This document shows positions 1 through 11,279 of a stretch of DNA of 64,000 bases, piece by piece. A program made the translations under genes and the position numbers. Under the pieces are notes generated by a model that saw nothing but the letters and a program-made list of their open reading frames with translations, was not told where the DNA came from and did no database searches. The DNA comes from Heterocephalus glaber (lineage: Eukaryota > Chordata > Mammalia > Rodentia > Bathyergidae): contig NW_004624732.1 in the NCBI RefSeq assembly GCF_000247695.1, positions 22,899,433-22,963,432 on the forward strand. The letters run 5' to 3'. Position 1 is the stretch's first letter; every line of letters starts with the position of its first letter.

Positions 1-397
1 CACTTGAACCTCCCTGCCACAGCCAGGGTGGCCCAGGGGCTCCATGCTTGAATGCGGGGAACAGAGCCCTCAAGTGATCCTAGTTGGCCTTCCCTGAGAT
101 CCCACAGAACCCTGGGTTCTTCTCCCATGTTCTGCATCTCAGGGCCTAGCACTGAGGACCTATGAATGAGGGGGCAGCTTCAAAGCTTTCTGCAATCCCT
201 TCAGGGCCCTTCTCTCATAGCCTGGATGAATAGCACCTGACTCCCTTCTGCCCACTCAACTCTCCTTACCAAAGGGTCACTTGGTCACCACATTTAGGGT
301 TTTCTCTGATAAATGGACTCTGTTCTTTACCTGGAAAGGCTGTAAATGTTCAAAATATTTTATGTTCTGTCCTTTTGGTTTATAAATTCTATCTTTA

Positions 398-401
<4 letters not shown>
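1..401. other. Unique noncoding sequence
   Basis: No sustained open frame, SINE box motifs or LTR termini are visible. I see nothing assignable here apart from mixed, ordinary-composition sequence leading into the CT microsatellite. Confidence 0.5.

Positions 402-458
<57 letters not shown>
402..458 (+). repeat. (CT)n microsatellite
   Basis: This is an uninterrupted CT dinucleotide run of about 57 bp, with one flanking A-containing step at its right edge. A perfect tract of this length is normally polymorphic in mammals. It is not obviously embedded in a recognised transposon. Confidence 0.98.
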
Positions 459-463
<5 letters not shown>

Positions 464-924
464 AAGCAGCTAAGGAAAGGCACACAGCCCCCCAACATTT
501 TGCTTAGAGGTTTCTTTAGCCAGATGTCCTAGTTTATCACTCTTGAATTCTGCTTTCCATTAAATCCTGGGGCATGGATATAATTCAGTCAAGTTCTTTA
601 CCCTTGTAACAGGGATGGCCTTTTCTCCAGTTTCTAATATCTTATTCCCGATTTCCAACTGAGACCATATGAGAATGGCCTATACTACCTATGGGTCTGC
701 TAACATTCTGATGACACAGACTTAAGTGTTTTTTAAGAAGTTTCAGGCTTCGTTGCAGCTCTTTTCTTCTTCAGGGTCCTCATTGGAATCACTCTAAATG
801 CCCCATTCCTAGCAGTATAAGAACCTTTTCTAGTCTGCACCTCAAAACTTTTCCAGTCTCTCCCCATTACCTTTCCAAAGCCACTTCTCCATTTTTTAGG
901 TATTATCGCAACATCCTACTCAGT
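459..924. other. Unique noncoding sequence
   Basis: No repeat family, RNA gene or credible coding frame is recognised in this interval. Confidence 0.45.
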
Positions 925-1080
925 CTTAGTCCTTTTCATCTATACCTAAAACAGAGTAATTTATGAAGCACAGAAATTTATTTTCTCATAGTTCTAGAGC
1001 CTGGAAAGTGCAAAATCAAGGCACTGACACATGAAGAGGAACTTCTTGCTATTACCAGAGTCCTCACCAGAGAGGGGACC
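925..1080 (-). mobile_element. MaLR-type LTR, 3' portion (split copy, part 1)
   Basis: Read on the + strand, the text runs through an 'acagagtaatttatgaag' block, then 'cacagaaatttattttctca' and 'gttctagagcctgg'. This is the reverse complement of the 3' half of MaLR-class (ERVL-MaLR, MST/MLT1-like) LTRs. The match stops near 1080 and the rest of the LTR reappears near 2200-2405 in the same orientation, so this is the right end of an LTR interrupted by later DNA. The subfamily is uncertain. Confidence 0.65.
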
Positions 1081-1750
1081 TAACATCAAGGAGTTACAAT
1101 TAACCAGGTCTGGCCACTGGGCCCTAAAATGAAACAGAAGAAGTAATGTTGAAGTCTGAATGGGATTTCTTCAGTATAATCAAAACAAAGGAGAGGGGAA
1201 CCAAACTTCCTCAACCCTGACTTTGGGAAGCTAACAAGAGCTTTGTGATTGAATAGGGTAAGGAACACAAATGGGAGAGGACAAGAAACATGGGTAGTAA
1301 AGCAATCTTGGTCCAGCTGTGGGCTAGTGATCATTGTCTCAGAATCCCACAGGTGGAGACTTGTCTGTTATAAGAAAGTTGCTGTTGCCTAGGGATATTT
1401 TTGTCACAAGGTGTTTGTCACAAGATCAGATTTGTTTCTGGAATCCAAGATGGCTACAGGTGCTTCAGTCACTTTCTTCAACACTGACACACAATACCAA
1501 CACCCACAAAAGAAGGGAAGGCATATTTTGACTCATATTTCAGTCCATAGCTGCAAAGCAACACAGCCTGGCAAAGGCACGTGTCTAAGGATATGAAAAC
1601 TGGCAGGTGACAATCTATTGGACATAATGTTCCTATGAATCTTAAAAAATACCTGAATTATTCTAATCTTGGTGCCTTCCACCTTAAAGGGAAGGGGGGA
1701 AGATGATTAGCTTTGGATGAATCTTCTCTCTTTATTTTTTTTAATTAATT
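1081..1750. other. Unassigned DNA between the halves of a MaLR LTR
   Basis: About 670 bp lies between the two LTR halves, before the nested SINEs. I recognise no family. It contains a short direct duplication around 1401-1424 (ttgtcacaag twice, 4 bp apart). The small frames at 1334-1531 and 1411-1596 have no protein character. It may be a fragment of another LTR or transposon that entered the MaLR copy. Confidence 0.4.
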
Positions 1751-1837
1751 TTTTTTTTTTTTGGTACCGGGGATCGAACTCAGGACCTTGGACTTGCCAA
1801 GCAGACGTGGTGCCACTGAGCTAAATCCCCAGCTCCC
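1751..1837 (-). mobile_element. ID SINE (tRNA-Ala-derived)
   Basis: A T-rich run (poly-A tail on the minus strand) is followed by 'ggtaccggggatcgaactc' and ends in 'gagctaaatccccagctccc'. Read on the minus strand this gives the pol III A box (ttagctcagtgg) and B box (gagttcgatcc) of the rodent ID family. It is nested inside the split MaLR LTR, which makes it younger than that LTR. It abuts a B1-dID element of the same orientation. Confidence 0.85.
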
Positions 1838-1840
1838 ACC

Positions 1841-2024
1841 TTTTTTTTATAGTGCTGAACCCAGAACTTTCTCACTGAGCTACATCCCCAGCAACAACCC
1901 CTCCCACCTTTTATGTTTTTATTTTTGAACAGGTTCTTACAACATCATTAATTTTCCTGAGTTGGGTTTGAACTTTCAATCCTCCTGCTTCCTCCTCCCA
2001 GAATGCTAGGATTATAGGCAAGGG
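1841..2024 (-). mobile_element. B1-dID composite SINE
   Basis: The left part (about 1850-1890) carries an ID-like half in reverse, with 'gagctacatccccagc'. The right part (about 1930-2024) carries a B1/7SL-like half in reverse, with 'tttgaactttcaatcctcct' and then 'gaatgctaggattataggc'. Order and orientation match the dimeric B1-dID SINE of non-murid rodents. It is moderately diverged, and the A-rich tail corresponds to the T-run at 1841-1848. Confidence 0.75.
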
Positions 2025-2199
2025 TATATGATGAATCCTTAAATGATTAACAGATCTATCTGTCTGTAGAGGTGGGCAGGATTCTGGCCTGAAGTTTAAG
2101 GCAAAATGGAAATGGGTACAAAATGAAAGCAGAGATGCCTAAGTTTTATACCATGAGGCCTCTGCAGCCCCAAATGTAGAGTCAGTGCTTTTAGTAAAA

Positions 2200-2405
2200 G
2201 CAGCCTCTCAGTCCCTGTTAGATCCCGCATCATCACACAAAGATGAAAAGGCAGGAGAGTAAGAGACAGCAAACTTTCTCCATCAAGCCCATTCCAGTGC
2301 CATTAATCTGTCCATGAGAGTGGAACCTCCATGACCCGAACACCTTCCTAAGGATTAAGTTTCAACATGAGATTTGGAGGGGACAAAAATATTCAAACAA
2401 TAGCA
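2200..2405 (-). mobile_element. MaLR-type LTR, 5' portion (split copy, part 2)
   Basis: The block 'ccattaatctgtccatgag', then 'catgacccgaacaccttcct', 'aagtttcaacatgagatttg' and 'acaatagca' is the reverse complement of the 5' half of MST/MLT1-like MaLR LTRs. Orientation and remaining consensus order complement the part at 925-1080. The true left boundary may lie anywhere between about 2200 and 2290. Confidence 0.65.
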
Positions 2406-3689
2406 CATTCCATAGACTATAAGAAAGCAGCAATCATTTTTATCGTGAGATTTATAAGATCACAATGTATCTTCAAGAAAACATGCCTTGTGTCAGTGGG
2501 CAATAGATGAGCCCCAATAAAAGCAGCTGGAAAGTTATGTGACCTAGGAGAGAAGTTCTGACTAGTGTGGTGCCCTCCACAATGAAAAGAGACAGTCCTG
2601 AGATAAAGTGTAAGAAAAAAATCAATGGGACTTGACACCCAAGTGGACAGGGTCTTAGAGAGACGATGAGTAGTAAACAAATAACTTGAAAATTCAAGCT
2701 CAAGAGAGGGACAAGCACAGGGAGGAGGGAAGAGCTCAGTGGAGGGCAGGAGTCAAGGGAAGAAAGAGAGACATCAATTTGGTTGGGATAAATTGCATCA
2801 AGGAACCTGCAAGGCATCCAGGAAAAAACACTTTAGTTATCGTGTAGAGGGAGCAGGAGGGTGTCAGAGAGGGAAAGAATTACCCTCAGAGAGATGACTG
2901 GTCAACCACTAGAAGTGAAGGAGAGCACTGCGAGAGAGAGACAGAGTAAACAACAAAACGTGGCCAGGGAGGGGAGAGCCCAAGGTCCTACTCAGCTCCA
3001 CAGTTCAAAGGTCAAGGATTTGCAGTGGTCAGATTCCTGGCTGGCTTGGCTCTTTTTAGTGGCATATGGAGGAGAGGACATTTCAGTACTATAATAATCC
3101 TCTGTAAACCACAGGTATGGATGGCTGTTCAGTCTTCTCCAGTCAGAAGTGGCCGAGGGTACTTTATTTCTAGACCATTCTTTGCTTAAATCAAATCACC
3201 AGGAATTGTGCTTCTGGGAAATACTGTACCAAACACTTATTAAATATGCAGCCATGCAGTTTGTTTCTCACTTTTCTTAAGGGTAACAATTAACCTTTAA
3301 AAGATCTGACCTTTCTGTAAAGGTGGTCCTGTTGGTGGGAGCTCTCTGAGGTGTTGGGTAAATGATTCAGAAAAAATGTTGGCTTCAGGGGAAAGAGCTT
3401 ATAGCTGCAATGGTCTCCTTCCCTTGAAATGCTCTAAATCTTTTTAGTGGTTACTTCCTGGATAATTTTAATTTGTGAAATGAAACCATCAGTGGGCATC
3501 TCAGGGATCAGTCTCTCACAGAACAAGAATGTCACCTCCCAAGGGAAGGTGCAAAGCCACCAGCAGGAGTGCTCACATCTCACAAACTCACCCAAGACAA
3601 ATGTGCCAACATAGGGGCCTATTTGGAATTATCCTACAGTTTATACTCAATCATTAGGGCCCTACCTAGGGCCTCTTCTTTCCCTTCCC
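2406..3689. other. Unique noncoding sequence
   Basis: No transposon family is recognised with confidence. Overlapping minus-strand frames at 2417-2680 and 2473-2817 and the plus frame at 2861-3094 are short and have no domain-like composition. I consider them chance frames. Confidence 0.45.
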
Positions 3690-4040
3690 TCCTATTCTCC
3701 CTGGCCAGTTCATATAACTCATCATTGGTGTTCATTCTACCTCAAAATTGTGCCACATTGTTCTCAGAATTCTCATGTTTATCCAGGCTATGATCAGGAC
3801 CCATGACCTGGCCCTTAGTTTTACCTGCCACCACTAGACCTGTTCCTCCCACCACCTGCACACACAAACACACTTTGTTCATACCCCAACCTAAGGCTGA
3901 ACAGCTCACTATCTATCTCCACTCAGGCTGTGCTGCTAGAGAAGCCACCAGCTTTCCACTGCTAATGACTACCTGCCTGCTTTTTCTTCCAAGTCATCTC
4001 AGAAGCCACCTCTGATGGACAGCCTGCTCCGATCCACCTT
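3690..4040 (+). repeat. L2 LINE relic
   Basis: This is C/T-rich sequence with the order typical of mammalian L2 3' regions. A 'ctacctgcctgctttttctt' block is followed by 'agaagccacctctgatgga' and 'cagcctgctccgatccacc'. It is highly diverged, as expected for an ancient L2 copy, and no ORF survives. Confidence 0.5.
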
Positions 4041-4044
4041 GTAC

Positions 4045-4345
4045 TGGTCAGCTTTCCTGTTACTGGGATAAAATACCCAACATGTACAGTTTAAAGAAGT
4101 TTACTTGGCTCACAGTTTCAGAGATTTCAGTCCATGGTCAGTTGACTGCAAGGCAGGAACATCATGGTAAAAATATGTGGTGAAAACAAAAGTGCTCACT
4201 TCATGGTAGCTGGGAAGCACTATGAGTCAGATACAGTCTCAAGGTCATGCCTCCAAACACACCGAGAAGTGTGCTTTATTAATGCCCTAGGCAGCTCTCA
4301 AGCTAAACAAGTTGATAATCCATGGAGTCTGGTGACCCTTCATAC
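4045..4345 (-). mobile_element. MaLR-like LTR, diverged
   Basis: The text begins 'tactggtcagctttcctgtt', then 'ttggctcacagtttcagag', 'tcagtccatggtcagttg' and 'gctcacttcatggtagctgg'. The same ordered blocks occur at 9730-10085, 12005-12490 and 43508-43853. I interpret the family as the reverse complement of rodent MaLR LTRs, whose 3' ends carry a 'tattttgt...acaga' block. The right-hand end is decayed. Confidence 0.6.
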
Positions 4346-4769
4346 ACTCAGAGGATTCTGCAGTTACCTGTTTATTGACAGGGACCGAACTCTACCCTAC
4401 TGATCATGTAGACTGGTCCCAGGTCCCATAGTACCACACATGGAAGAGACTCTTAAGGGGAACTTGGGCAATCAGTGCAAGGATAGTTGCTTTGCTCCAA
4501 GAGGAATAAGTGAAAAAGACACAAGTGCACTCTCGTGGACATTTCTGGAAAATAACACGTTTAGTATCAGTAAGGTTCCAGTTAACAAAGATAGCACACA
4601 CAAGCACATACAAGGTATCACTGCAGAGAGCCTGGAAAAGGATGAGTAGCAGGGAGCTGGGAAGCATGAGGAAGGCAAAAGAGCCCATCAGGCCTACAAA
4701 GATATAGGGAGGGAGCAGAGTCCCCAGACCCCGGGTCAGCACTAAGTGATGCTGCCTCAATGTGAACAG
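4346..4769. other. Unique noncoding sequence
   Basis: Several overlapping short frames occur on both strands (for example 4404-4787 minus, 127 codons), but none has recognisable domains or compositional support. No repeat was assigned. Confidence 0.4.
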
Positions 4770-4915
4770 TTCTAAAATGGGGTTCATAGACCACCAGCAG
4801 CAACATGCAGGAACTTTCTAGGGGACAAATTCCAGGTCCGACTGCCAGTCTGCAGAATCAGAAGCACTGAGGGCAACAACTCCATGTGTTTGAACACCCT
4901 CCAGGTGCTTCCTAT
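4770..4915 (-). mobile_element. MER5A-like hAT MITE
   Basis: The ordered matches 'gttcatagaccaccagcag', 'caacatgcaggaactttct', 'tgcagaatcagaagcactga' and 'ccctccaggtgcttc' correspond to the reverse complement of MER5A, a short nonautonomous hAT-Charlie element. This is an ancient eutherian repeat and the copy is incomplete at its right end. Confidence 0.65.
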
Positions 4916-4944
4916 GTGTAGTTATATTTGACAACTATGATTAT

Positions 4945-5075
4945 GGATGTAGATCACAGGTCAGCAGCCTCCATCCCAAATCTGGCCTGCTGGCTGTTCT
5001 TTTCTTTTATTTTGCCTTGTTTTCTTTTGTTTATGTTTTATGGCTCATGAGCTAAGAATGATTTTACATTTTTCA
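4945..5075. mobile_element. Possible hAT-type DNA transposon relic
   Basis: The phrases 'caaatctggcctgctggctg' and 'atggctcatgagctaagaat' followed by 'ttacatttttcaatggc' resemble a widespread mammalian hAT nonautonomous repeat. I cannot fix the family name. Confidence 0.4.
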
Positions 5076-5099
5076 ATGGCTACATGCTAACTCGTTATA

Positions 5100-5445
5100 T
5101 AAATACAGATACTTTTGGATTTATAATGGGGTTAGGTCTCAATAAAGCAATCATAAACTAAAAAGGTTATAAGACAAAAATGTACAGATACACATGACTT
5201 ACAAGCATCTCTGCTCAGCAACACAGCACCCAGTGGGGTGTTAGTGGTTGTTGCCCCTGGTAACCACAGAGCTGATTGGGAGTTGTGGCTCCATGCTGCT
5301 GCCCAGTATTACCAGAGAGGATGGGGCCTTATATCATCAGCCTGGGAAAAGATCAAACTTCTAAATGTGGAGTACGGTTCCTATAGAATGCATACCACTT
5401 TTGCACCATCATAGAGTGGAACCATAAATAAGCTTTGGAACATCT
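5100..5445. mobile_element. Tigger-like (TcMar) nonautonomous DNA transposon
   Basis: The left part has 'tttataatggggttaggtct' and 'caataaagcaatcataaact'. The right part has 'gagtacggttcctatagaat' and 'gcataccacttttgcaccat'. These blocks, at opposite ends, match a Tigger-type MITE related to the copy at 7575-7905. The middle (about 5210-5330) is less typical. The exact subfamily is not resolved. Confidence 0.6.
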
Positions 5446-7574
5446 GCACCTAAATAATACCCTTGATTTTGCCTTTTGGACCACAAAACTGAAAATATTT
5501 ACATACTTGGTGCCTAGAAGGAAGGTTTAGGCCCCTGATCAGGGAAACACAGTCAAGGAGCATATCACCCTGTATCCCTGGTCCCAGTGCCTGCCATGGG
5601 CCAAACCCATGTGAGCTAGACAGCAAGAGGAGCCACAGAGCTCAGCCACTGAGACCCAGAGCAGGGCAGAGAAAGTCAGAGAACCTACAGGGGTGAGGGA
5701 AGCAACCTGAGCCCAGCATACCTGGGCTGTATCTTCGCATTCCACAGAGACTTCTCTCTTCTCTAACAACAGATACCCATGAGAGAAGCAGGAAAGCTAT
5801 CAGAGAGGACTAGGGCCGGCACCATGCAAGGACAAGACAAGCAGAGAAGGGTGGTTAAGACCAGATACTTCGAAGCAGGACAGGCCTGCCTTCTGGAAGA
5901 GAGAGATTAGCCAACACCACTTCAAGGAAAGGAGGTTTCTCAGAACTCGGTCCCTAGGCATGGCTGAGGGAAGGGCCATGCTGATTATGAAACTGCATCT
6001 CCAGGCATCATTGACAAATGTCTTCAGGAAATCACAGCAGCTCAGGATGACAAGAGCCAGGCTTCCGTCACAGGGGCCCAAAGACTAGGCCCAAGAAGTA
6101 AGCACTGAAAGGACTCTAAGAGACCTTCTTACCTTGCTGAGGACCCAAGATCTTATACTCTAATGATTCAGGAGCCATTCCTAGCTGAGTAAGAAGATCA
6201 CTGAGCAACAATAAATGCAGAATACAAGAGAAATGAGACTCCTTGTTGGCACAAGCAGCTATCTTGTCCCAATTTCAGCCAAGAAACTCTCCAACCTGCA
6301 AGCACCTCAGGACCCATGGATGCCTGTGGACTGTCATCCTGGGAAGCACAGATGGGCTCACCCATGGCCAGGTTGGGGAGGAACAGGCATTAGGGTGCAG
6401 AGGTATTGTGGTCTGAGGTGAGCTACATGGCAGCTGGGATACACTGCCAGTGGCCAGCAAGGCTGGCTAGACAAACAACCACCCCAGCCCAGCTATGCAC
6501 AAAAACAAATGAAAAGGATTCATTATCCTAGAAAGGGCAGCAAAGATAATCTTCTCTTATCAGATAATGAGTGTGCTCTTCAGGAGCCAGGCATGAAAGT
6601 GAATCTATTATAAAAGCCAATGAGAAACGCAGCAGCATCACAAAATGCCTGTGCTCTTTACAGAAGAGGAAAAGAGACACTCCATAAATTTCAGACACAA
6701 TTAGAAATGCAAAAGTAACAAAATCATATAGGGAGAAGAAGGAAAAAAATATTGGTTCCAGAGAAACCATTAACAGTGAGGAAATATTAATATTGATTTC
6801 TGCATTTACAGTGGCAAGAATCATCAGCCAAACAGGCAACTCAATTAGCACACCATGTCTTAACCAGAGCACAGAAAGAGAAATGCTGTGTCAAGCACAT
6901 TCAAACTCCACTTGAATCAATTTAAAATAATTTCCCCTCTTTGAGATTTGTGGTGAATTCATTAACAGGCTCATATAAAAGGATTATTTAATCCCCGCAT
7001 TCCACCTGTGTGTGAGGAGGTTACAAGCCATAACATCCCAGAGACACTGAGGGAAGCAGAGGTGGAAACATCTCCGCTGTCTACACGATGACAGCAGGTC
7101 AAGACAGGACACCGTGGTGTCTTCCCAGGCTTGAGTCTGCATGAGGAAGATGAGCCAAGAAAACAAGAACCAAATTCAACTTCTATACCAACCAGTGTGT
7201 CACTGCATCCGCAGTGAGCAGAAATATATTTTAAAAAGGAGGGAGCCACAAGGTTTCCAAGGAAGAGCAATCCCAAACCAGTTCAAAACAACCAATATGG
7301 TCACCAGGAACCACTCAGAAGGAAATGGGGCAGTGTTAGTCAAAGGAGACAGACTTGTAGTTATGGAAGATGAGTACATCTAGAGAGCTCAGTACAGCAT
7401 AAGGATTGTAGTTAATAACAACATTTTGTTTACTGAAAATTTGCTAAGAGAATAAATTTTAGACGTTCTCACCACAAAAAAGGTATCTATGGAAGGTGAC
7501 AGATATGTTAATTTGCATGACTGTAGCAGTTGTTCTACTATGCAGAAGTAGATCAAAACATGATAGTGTACACT
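5446..7574. other. Unique noncoding sequence, about 2.1 kb
   Basis: I recognise no transposon here. Short frames on both strands (such as 5800-6081 minus, 6528-6872 minus and 6971-7276 minus) lack domain signatures, and no splice-consistent set of frames is visible. The stretch from about 6520 to 6900 is A/T-rich and repeat-free. Confidence 0.45.
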
Positions 7575-7905
7575 CAAAATATGTATAGATGCTCCTCAAG
7601 TTGCCTTGGAGTTGCATTGCAATAAATCCATTATAAGTTGGAAATACCCTAAGTTAAAAATGCACATGATATATTTAGCCTGCAGAACATCACAGCCTAC
7701 CATAGCCTATCTTATGCATGCTGAGAATGCTTACATTAGTTTACAGCTGGGAAAATTCATTCAACACGAAGCCTATTTTATAATGAAGTGTTGACTATCT
7801 CACTTAAATTATGGAAGACTGTACTAAAAGTGAAAGACAAGATGGCTGTAAGGATATGTTTTTGTACCATCATAAAGATGAAAAATTATAAGTCAGGACC
7901 ATTTT
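7575..7905. mobile_element. Tigger-like (TcMar) nonautonomous DNA transposon
   Basis: Ordered diagnostic blocks are 'aaatccattataagttgga', 'acatcacagcctaccatagc', 'tgctgagaatgcttacatta', 'aagcctattttataatgaag' and 'ttgtaccatcataaagatg'. The copy appears nearly full length with moderate divergence. The imperfect 'cattataagtt' and 'aaattataagtc' motifs near the two ends fit the inverted-terminal nature of the family. Confidence 0.75.
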
Positions 7906-7929
7906 TGTAATTAAGAAAAAAACTGAGTC

Positions 7930-8400
7930 CCTGACTTCTTCCTCTTAGCTGGTTCCTTTATCATCTCACCCTGCTTTTCCTTCCCCCTGCCTAGTTCAGG
8001 CCTCAGGCTGTCTCCCCTGGGTGGTTCCCAAAGTCTTCTTTATCCATACACCCTAGATGAGTCCCATGCCAGTCTCTACAACTCTACCTTGGTGGCAGGT
8101 CACCCTTTAAAATACTCATTAGAGATCTTGTTTAAGAGTCTCCTGTGGCTCCTACTTCCTCCTGTGTAACCAAGATAGGAAGCCCGACATCAGCTTCATT
8201 TTCCACCAGCCCAGGCTCCCCTATCTTCCTTACCCATATCCTTCTCCAGCTGTGGCTCATGTCATCTTGAAATCCTGATTCCCTTTGGTTTCCAGATGAT
8301 ATCCAGGGGCTTCCCACACATCGGTATCCACTTCATTTCACTCACTTTGCCTGCAGCACCCTCTATTTTTTCATAGACCTGAGGAAGTCTCATCTGTCTT
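7930..8400 (+). repeat. L2 LINE relic
   Basis: The phrases 'gtctcctgtggctcctactt', 'tccagctgtggctcatgtc' and 'actttgcctgcagcaccctc' follow the order of an L2 3' region on the + strand. Divergence is high and no reading frame survives. Confidence 0.5.
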
Positions 8401-8967
8401 TATCAGTCAGGGAAGCCTCACTGCTGTAACAAACAGCCTTACACCTTGATGATGTGTGCTCATGTCCCCCATTTAGTGACCTCTTCTGTCCTTAGTTATT
8501 CAGGACCAAGTTCCTTCTGGCCAGTGGCTCAGCTTCCCAGGGCCTTCAAGCACTCAGGTGCATCTTCTGCACCAGAGAAGAGTGGCAGGCCCTGTAGGAT
8601 GGACAGGAAGAGTTTAGAGCCAGATTTGCAGAAAGTGAGAAGGGACACTTCATTTCTGCTCATCTTCCATCAGCTGGGAGATGGAGCATGATATCTTAGG
8701 GGCCAGAACTACCTGATCTCTTTCTCCACCCTTCACTTCTCCCCACTCCCTGCATTCAGGAAACTCTGCTCTATGGCAACCACCAAACACTAAGGGTTCT
8801 GCAGCACCAATGGAGTCTGTCCCACTGTACCCTCACATTTTGCATCAAAAGAGCCACAGTGTGTGTTGGAGCAATGCTTATTTGTTTTTAAAATGGTGGA
8901 ACAAAGTGAAAGAAAACACAACCAGGTTTATACATATAAGTGGGAGAAGGAATAAACTCTTATTCCT
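8401..8967. other. Unique noncoding sequence
   Basis: There is no confident repeat or gene. The plus frames at 8446-8691 and 8810-9094 are short and the latter runs into the adjacent LTR. Confidence 0.4.
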
Positions 8968-9374
8968 TGCTGTGGTTTGGAAGTGTTTCCCAAACACCTA
9001 TGTGCTAAAGCCCACAGCACTATTGAGAGGTGGTAGGATCTTTAGAGGTGGAGCCTGGTGGGAGAAAGTTAGGTTATTGGAGGTGTCCCCATGATGGAGA
9101 TAGTGAACCCCAACTCCTTGCTTCTTTCTCTCCTCCCCATCCCCCTCCTTTCTTCTTGCTCTCTTCTCTTCTCCCCTCTCCTCCCCCATCAAGCTCACCC
9201 TCAGAGCAGCTTTCCTTCTTCACATACTCCCACCATGATGTACCATACTGCCATAGACCCAAAGTGACAGAGCTAAGTAACTGAAACCTCTAAATTTATG
9301 AGCCAATATAAAACTTGCCTCTTTTAAAGTTATCTTAGGTATTTTGTTACAACAGTGGAAAAGTCATTAACACA
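8968..9374 (+). mobile_element. MaLR LTR (solo)
   Basis: It starts 'tgctgtggtttggaagtgtt', continues with 'agaggtggagcctggtggg' and 'aaagttaggttattggagg', and ends 'aggtattttgttacaacagt' before a terminal 'aacaca'. This is the TG...CA layout of MaLR LTRs. No internal region follows, so it is a solo-type LTR. A C/T-rich block at about 9110-9190 corresponds to the pyrimidine segment common in these LTRs. No convincing target-site duplication was found by eye. Confidence 0.8.
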
Positions 9375-9439
9375 ATATTCTCCTTTGATAAACAGGTACC
9401 TAAATTAGGGGATGGATGAACCAGGTGAAGGTGAAAGAG

Positions 9440-9680
9440 ATCCTTTTCATCATTGGTTTGGCTCATTTGTTAGTGGACCAGACACTTTGCCACCCTTTTT
9501 ATGTGTTGTCCCCACCCCATTGGTGGCAATCCTATGAAATTGATGCTATTAACATGGATACTTTAAAAGATGAGGGAGCTGAGATTCACAAAGATGAGCA
9601 TCTTGTTCAAGTTTATACCCTCCGAGAAGGATACAAGAGGAATTGAACACAAGCATCCCACTCTGAATGGTATACGTGAC
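9440..9680 (-). repeat. MIR SINE relic
   Basis: Reading + strand text, 'aaaagatgagggagctgag', 'ttcacaaagatgagcatctt' and the flanking order match the reverse complement of the MIR core. It is ancient and strongly diverged. The 76-codon plus frame across it is a chance frame. Confidence 0.55.
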
Positions 9681-9729
9681 AATAGAGGACATGTGTTAGA
9701 AGGAGAATAATTACCTACCATGGTATGGG

Positions 9730-10085
9730 TGTTGGTCTGATTTCAGTTACTTTGACAAAACATGTGAAATAATAAACTGAAAAGAGGAAAGGTTTATTTT
9801 GGTTCACAGTTTTGGAGGTTTTATTCCATCATCAGTTAGTCTTGTGGTTTTTTTTGTGGAGAGACAGTACATCATGACACAAGACCATAATGGAGCAAAC
9901 CATTATCCTCATTGCCAAAGCCTAAACAGAGAGAAAGAGGAAGGACTGAGGCTCCAATGTCTCCTTTGAGGCCATGCTTCCAATGACCTAACCTTCTCCC
10001 ATGAGGTCTCAGCTTTTAAAGGTACCATGACCTCCCAGTAGCATACAGGCTAGCAATCAAACCTTCAACACAGAGGCCAGTGGTA
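9730..10085 (-). mobile_element. MaLR-like LTR
   Basis: Blocks 'cagttactttgacaaaacat', 'ggtttattttggttcacag' and 'tttggaggttttattcca' are followed by a purine-rich 'agagagaaagaggaagga' and the terminal 'caaaccttcaacaca'. It shares the order of blocks with the copies at 4045 and 12005. No internal region is attached. Confidence 0.65.
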
Positions 10086-11029
10086 GATATTCCAGATCTG
10101 AACTAAAGCAGGTGTGTATTAGAGAAGTCAGCTAGAGACCAGTTGGAAACCATCTCAGCCTTGTAGCAGAATAGAGACATGTCTGCTGAGCTTCCATGAT
10201 GCCAGGAGAAGTATCCTTCTTCCAGGTACCCATCAACTTGGCCCATGTTCTCACTAGAGCCAAACAGGACAATGACAAACAAATCAATGGCAGTTTTGTA
10301 TCTCTTTCATATGCAGAACAGACTTCCTCAGCTGTTCTGCCTGCAGGCTGAGATCCCCAAGGATGTGTCTATCTATCCTAGGACAGCAAAGGACAAATGT
10401 TGATATTCCAAGCTTTGTGTTTCATTTGTAAATTAGAAGTACTTACCTATTAATTCATATCCTCACCATTTTTGTTATTACTTGTGATCACTCAAATTAT
10501 TTGTAACTGGTTTTTATGAGGCTCTGAATCTTCAGTGTTGAGGGTCTAAAATTGTCATTCAGTCTAAATTAATGGTAGTTTTGTTGGCTCATTATTTCTG
10601 ACATCTGGTTGGAAGTGCAAAGCAATAACTATTAGGTAATAATCGCAGTCAACTCTGATTAGAAACTAATAACATTAGCAATAAACTTTAAGTGTGGCTG
10701 CTATGAAGCTTGATCTAAAGGAAAGAATACAGAGCTGTTGTGTGATGGAGAGAAACTGGAGCAGGTGGCTAGGACTCACCTCATGGCTCCTGCCGGATTG
10801 GACCATGGCACATGGGTGACTTATATTACCAAAATCAAAATCCAGTTTTGTAGGAGGAAAGAAAAATGATGGTAGATAAAAATGCACTGCTTGGATGGAA
10901 ATATAGCAAAAGGATCTTCCATATTTCTAAATAATTCACCAAGATTCCAATATTTTTCTCTCAATATTTTCCTTCCTTCTACAAAAAATATACAGAAAGT
11001 CTTCTCTTGTGTTCATAATTTCTGATGTT
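10086..11029. other. Unique noncoding sequence
   Basis: It is A/T-rich with no recognised family. The short minus frame at 10675-10887 has no domain features. Confidence 0.45.
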
Positions 11030-11265
11030 TATTGAACCCTAATTGTGGACCAGTCCCTCTTGTAGGCACTTCGCATCTGTCATTGCATGCCATCCTCAAT
11101 AAAAGTATATTGGATCATGGCTATTGCTATTCCCATTTACAGATGAGGAAACTGAGGCACAGAGACAAAGTCACCTGACCCAGGTCACACAGCTAGAACA
11201 GTAGTAGAGCTAAGCCTGTGACTCCTTGAATCCCATACTCTCTAACCGCTATGCCACACTGTCGT
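11030..11265 (-). repeat. MIR SINE, well preserved
   Basis: Contains 'acagatgaggaaactgaggc', 'acccaggtcacacagctaga' and 'taaccgctatgccacactg', the reverse complement of most of the MIR consensus including the tRNA-related end. This is one of the clearest MIR copies in the window. Confidence 0.9.
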
Positions 11266-11279
11266 GTTTGCTTTCGTTT

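Noticed and set aside
402..458. Promoter-type GAGA element
   Set aside because: A perfect CT dinucleotide run without nearby initiator, CpG island or transcript evidence is best called a microsatellite.
4404..4787. 127-codon minus frame rich in hydrophobic residues (possible membrane protein)
   Set aside because: Overlapping frames occur on the opposite strand and in other frames, its end reaches the MER5A relic, and there is no splice or promoter context. Likely chance.
8968..9374. Clear target-site duplication around the LTR
   Set aside because: A TATTC-like pentamer occurs near both ends but is not positioned directly against the TG and CA termini, so I do not claim it.
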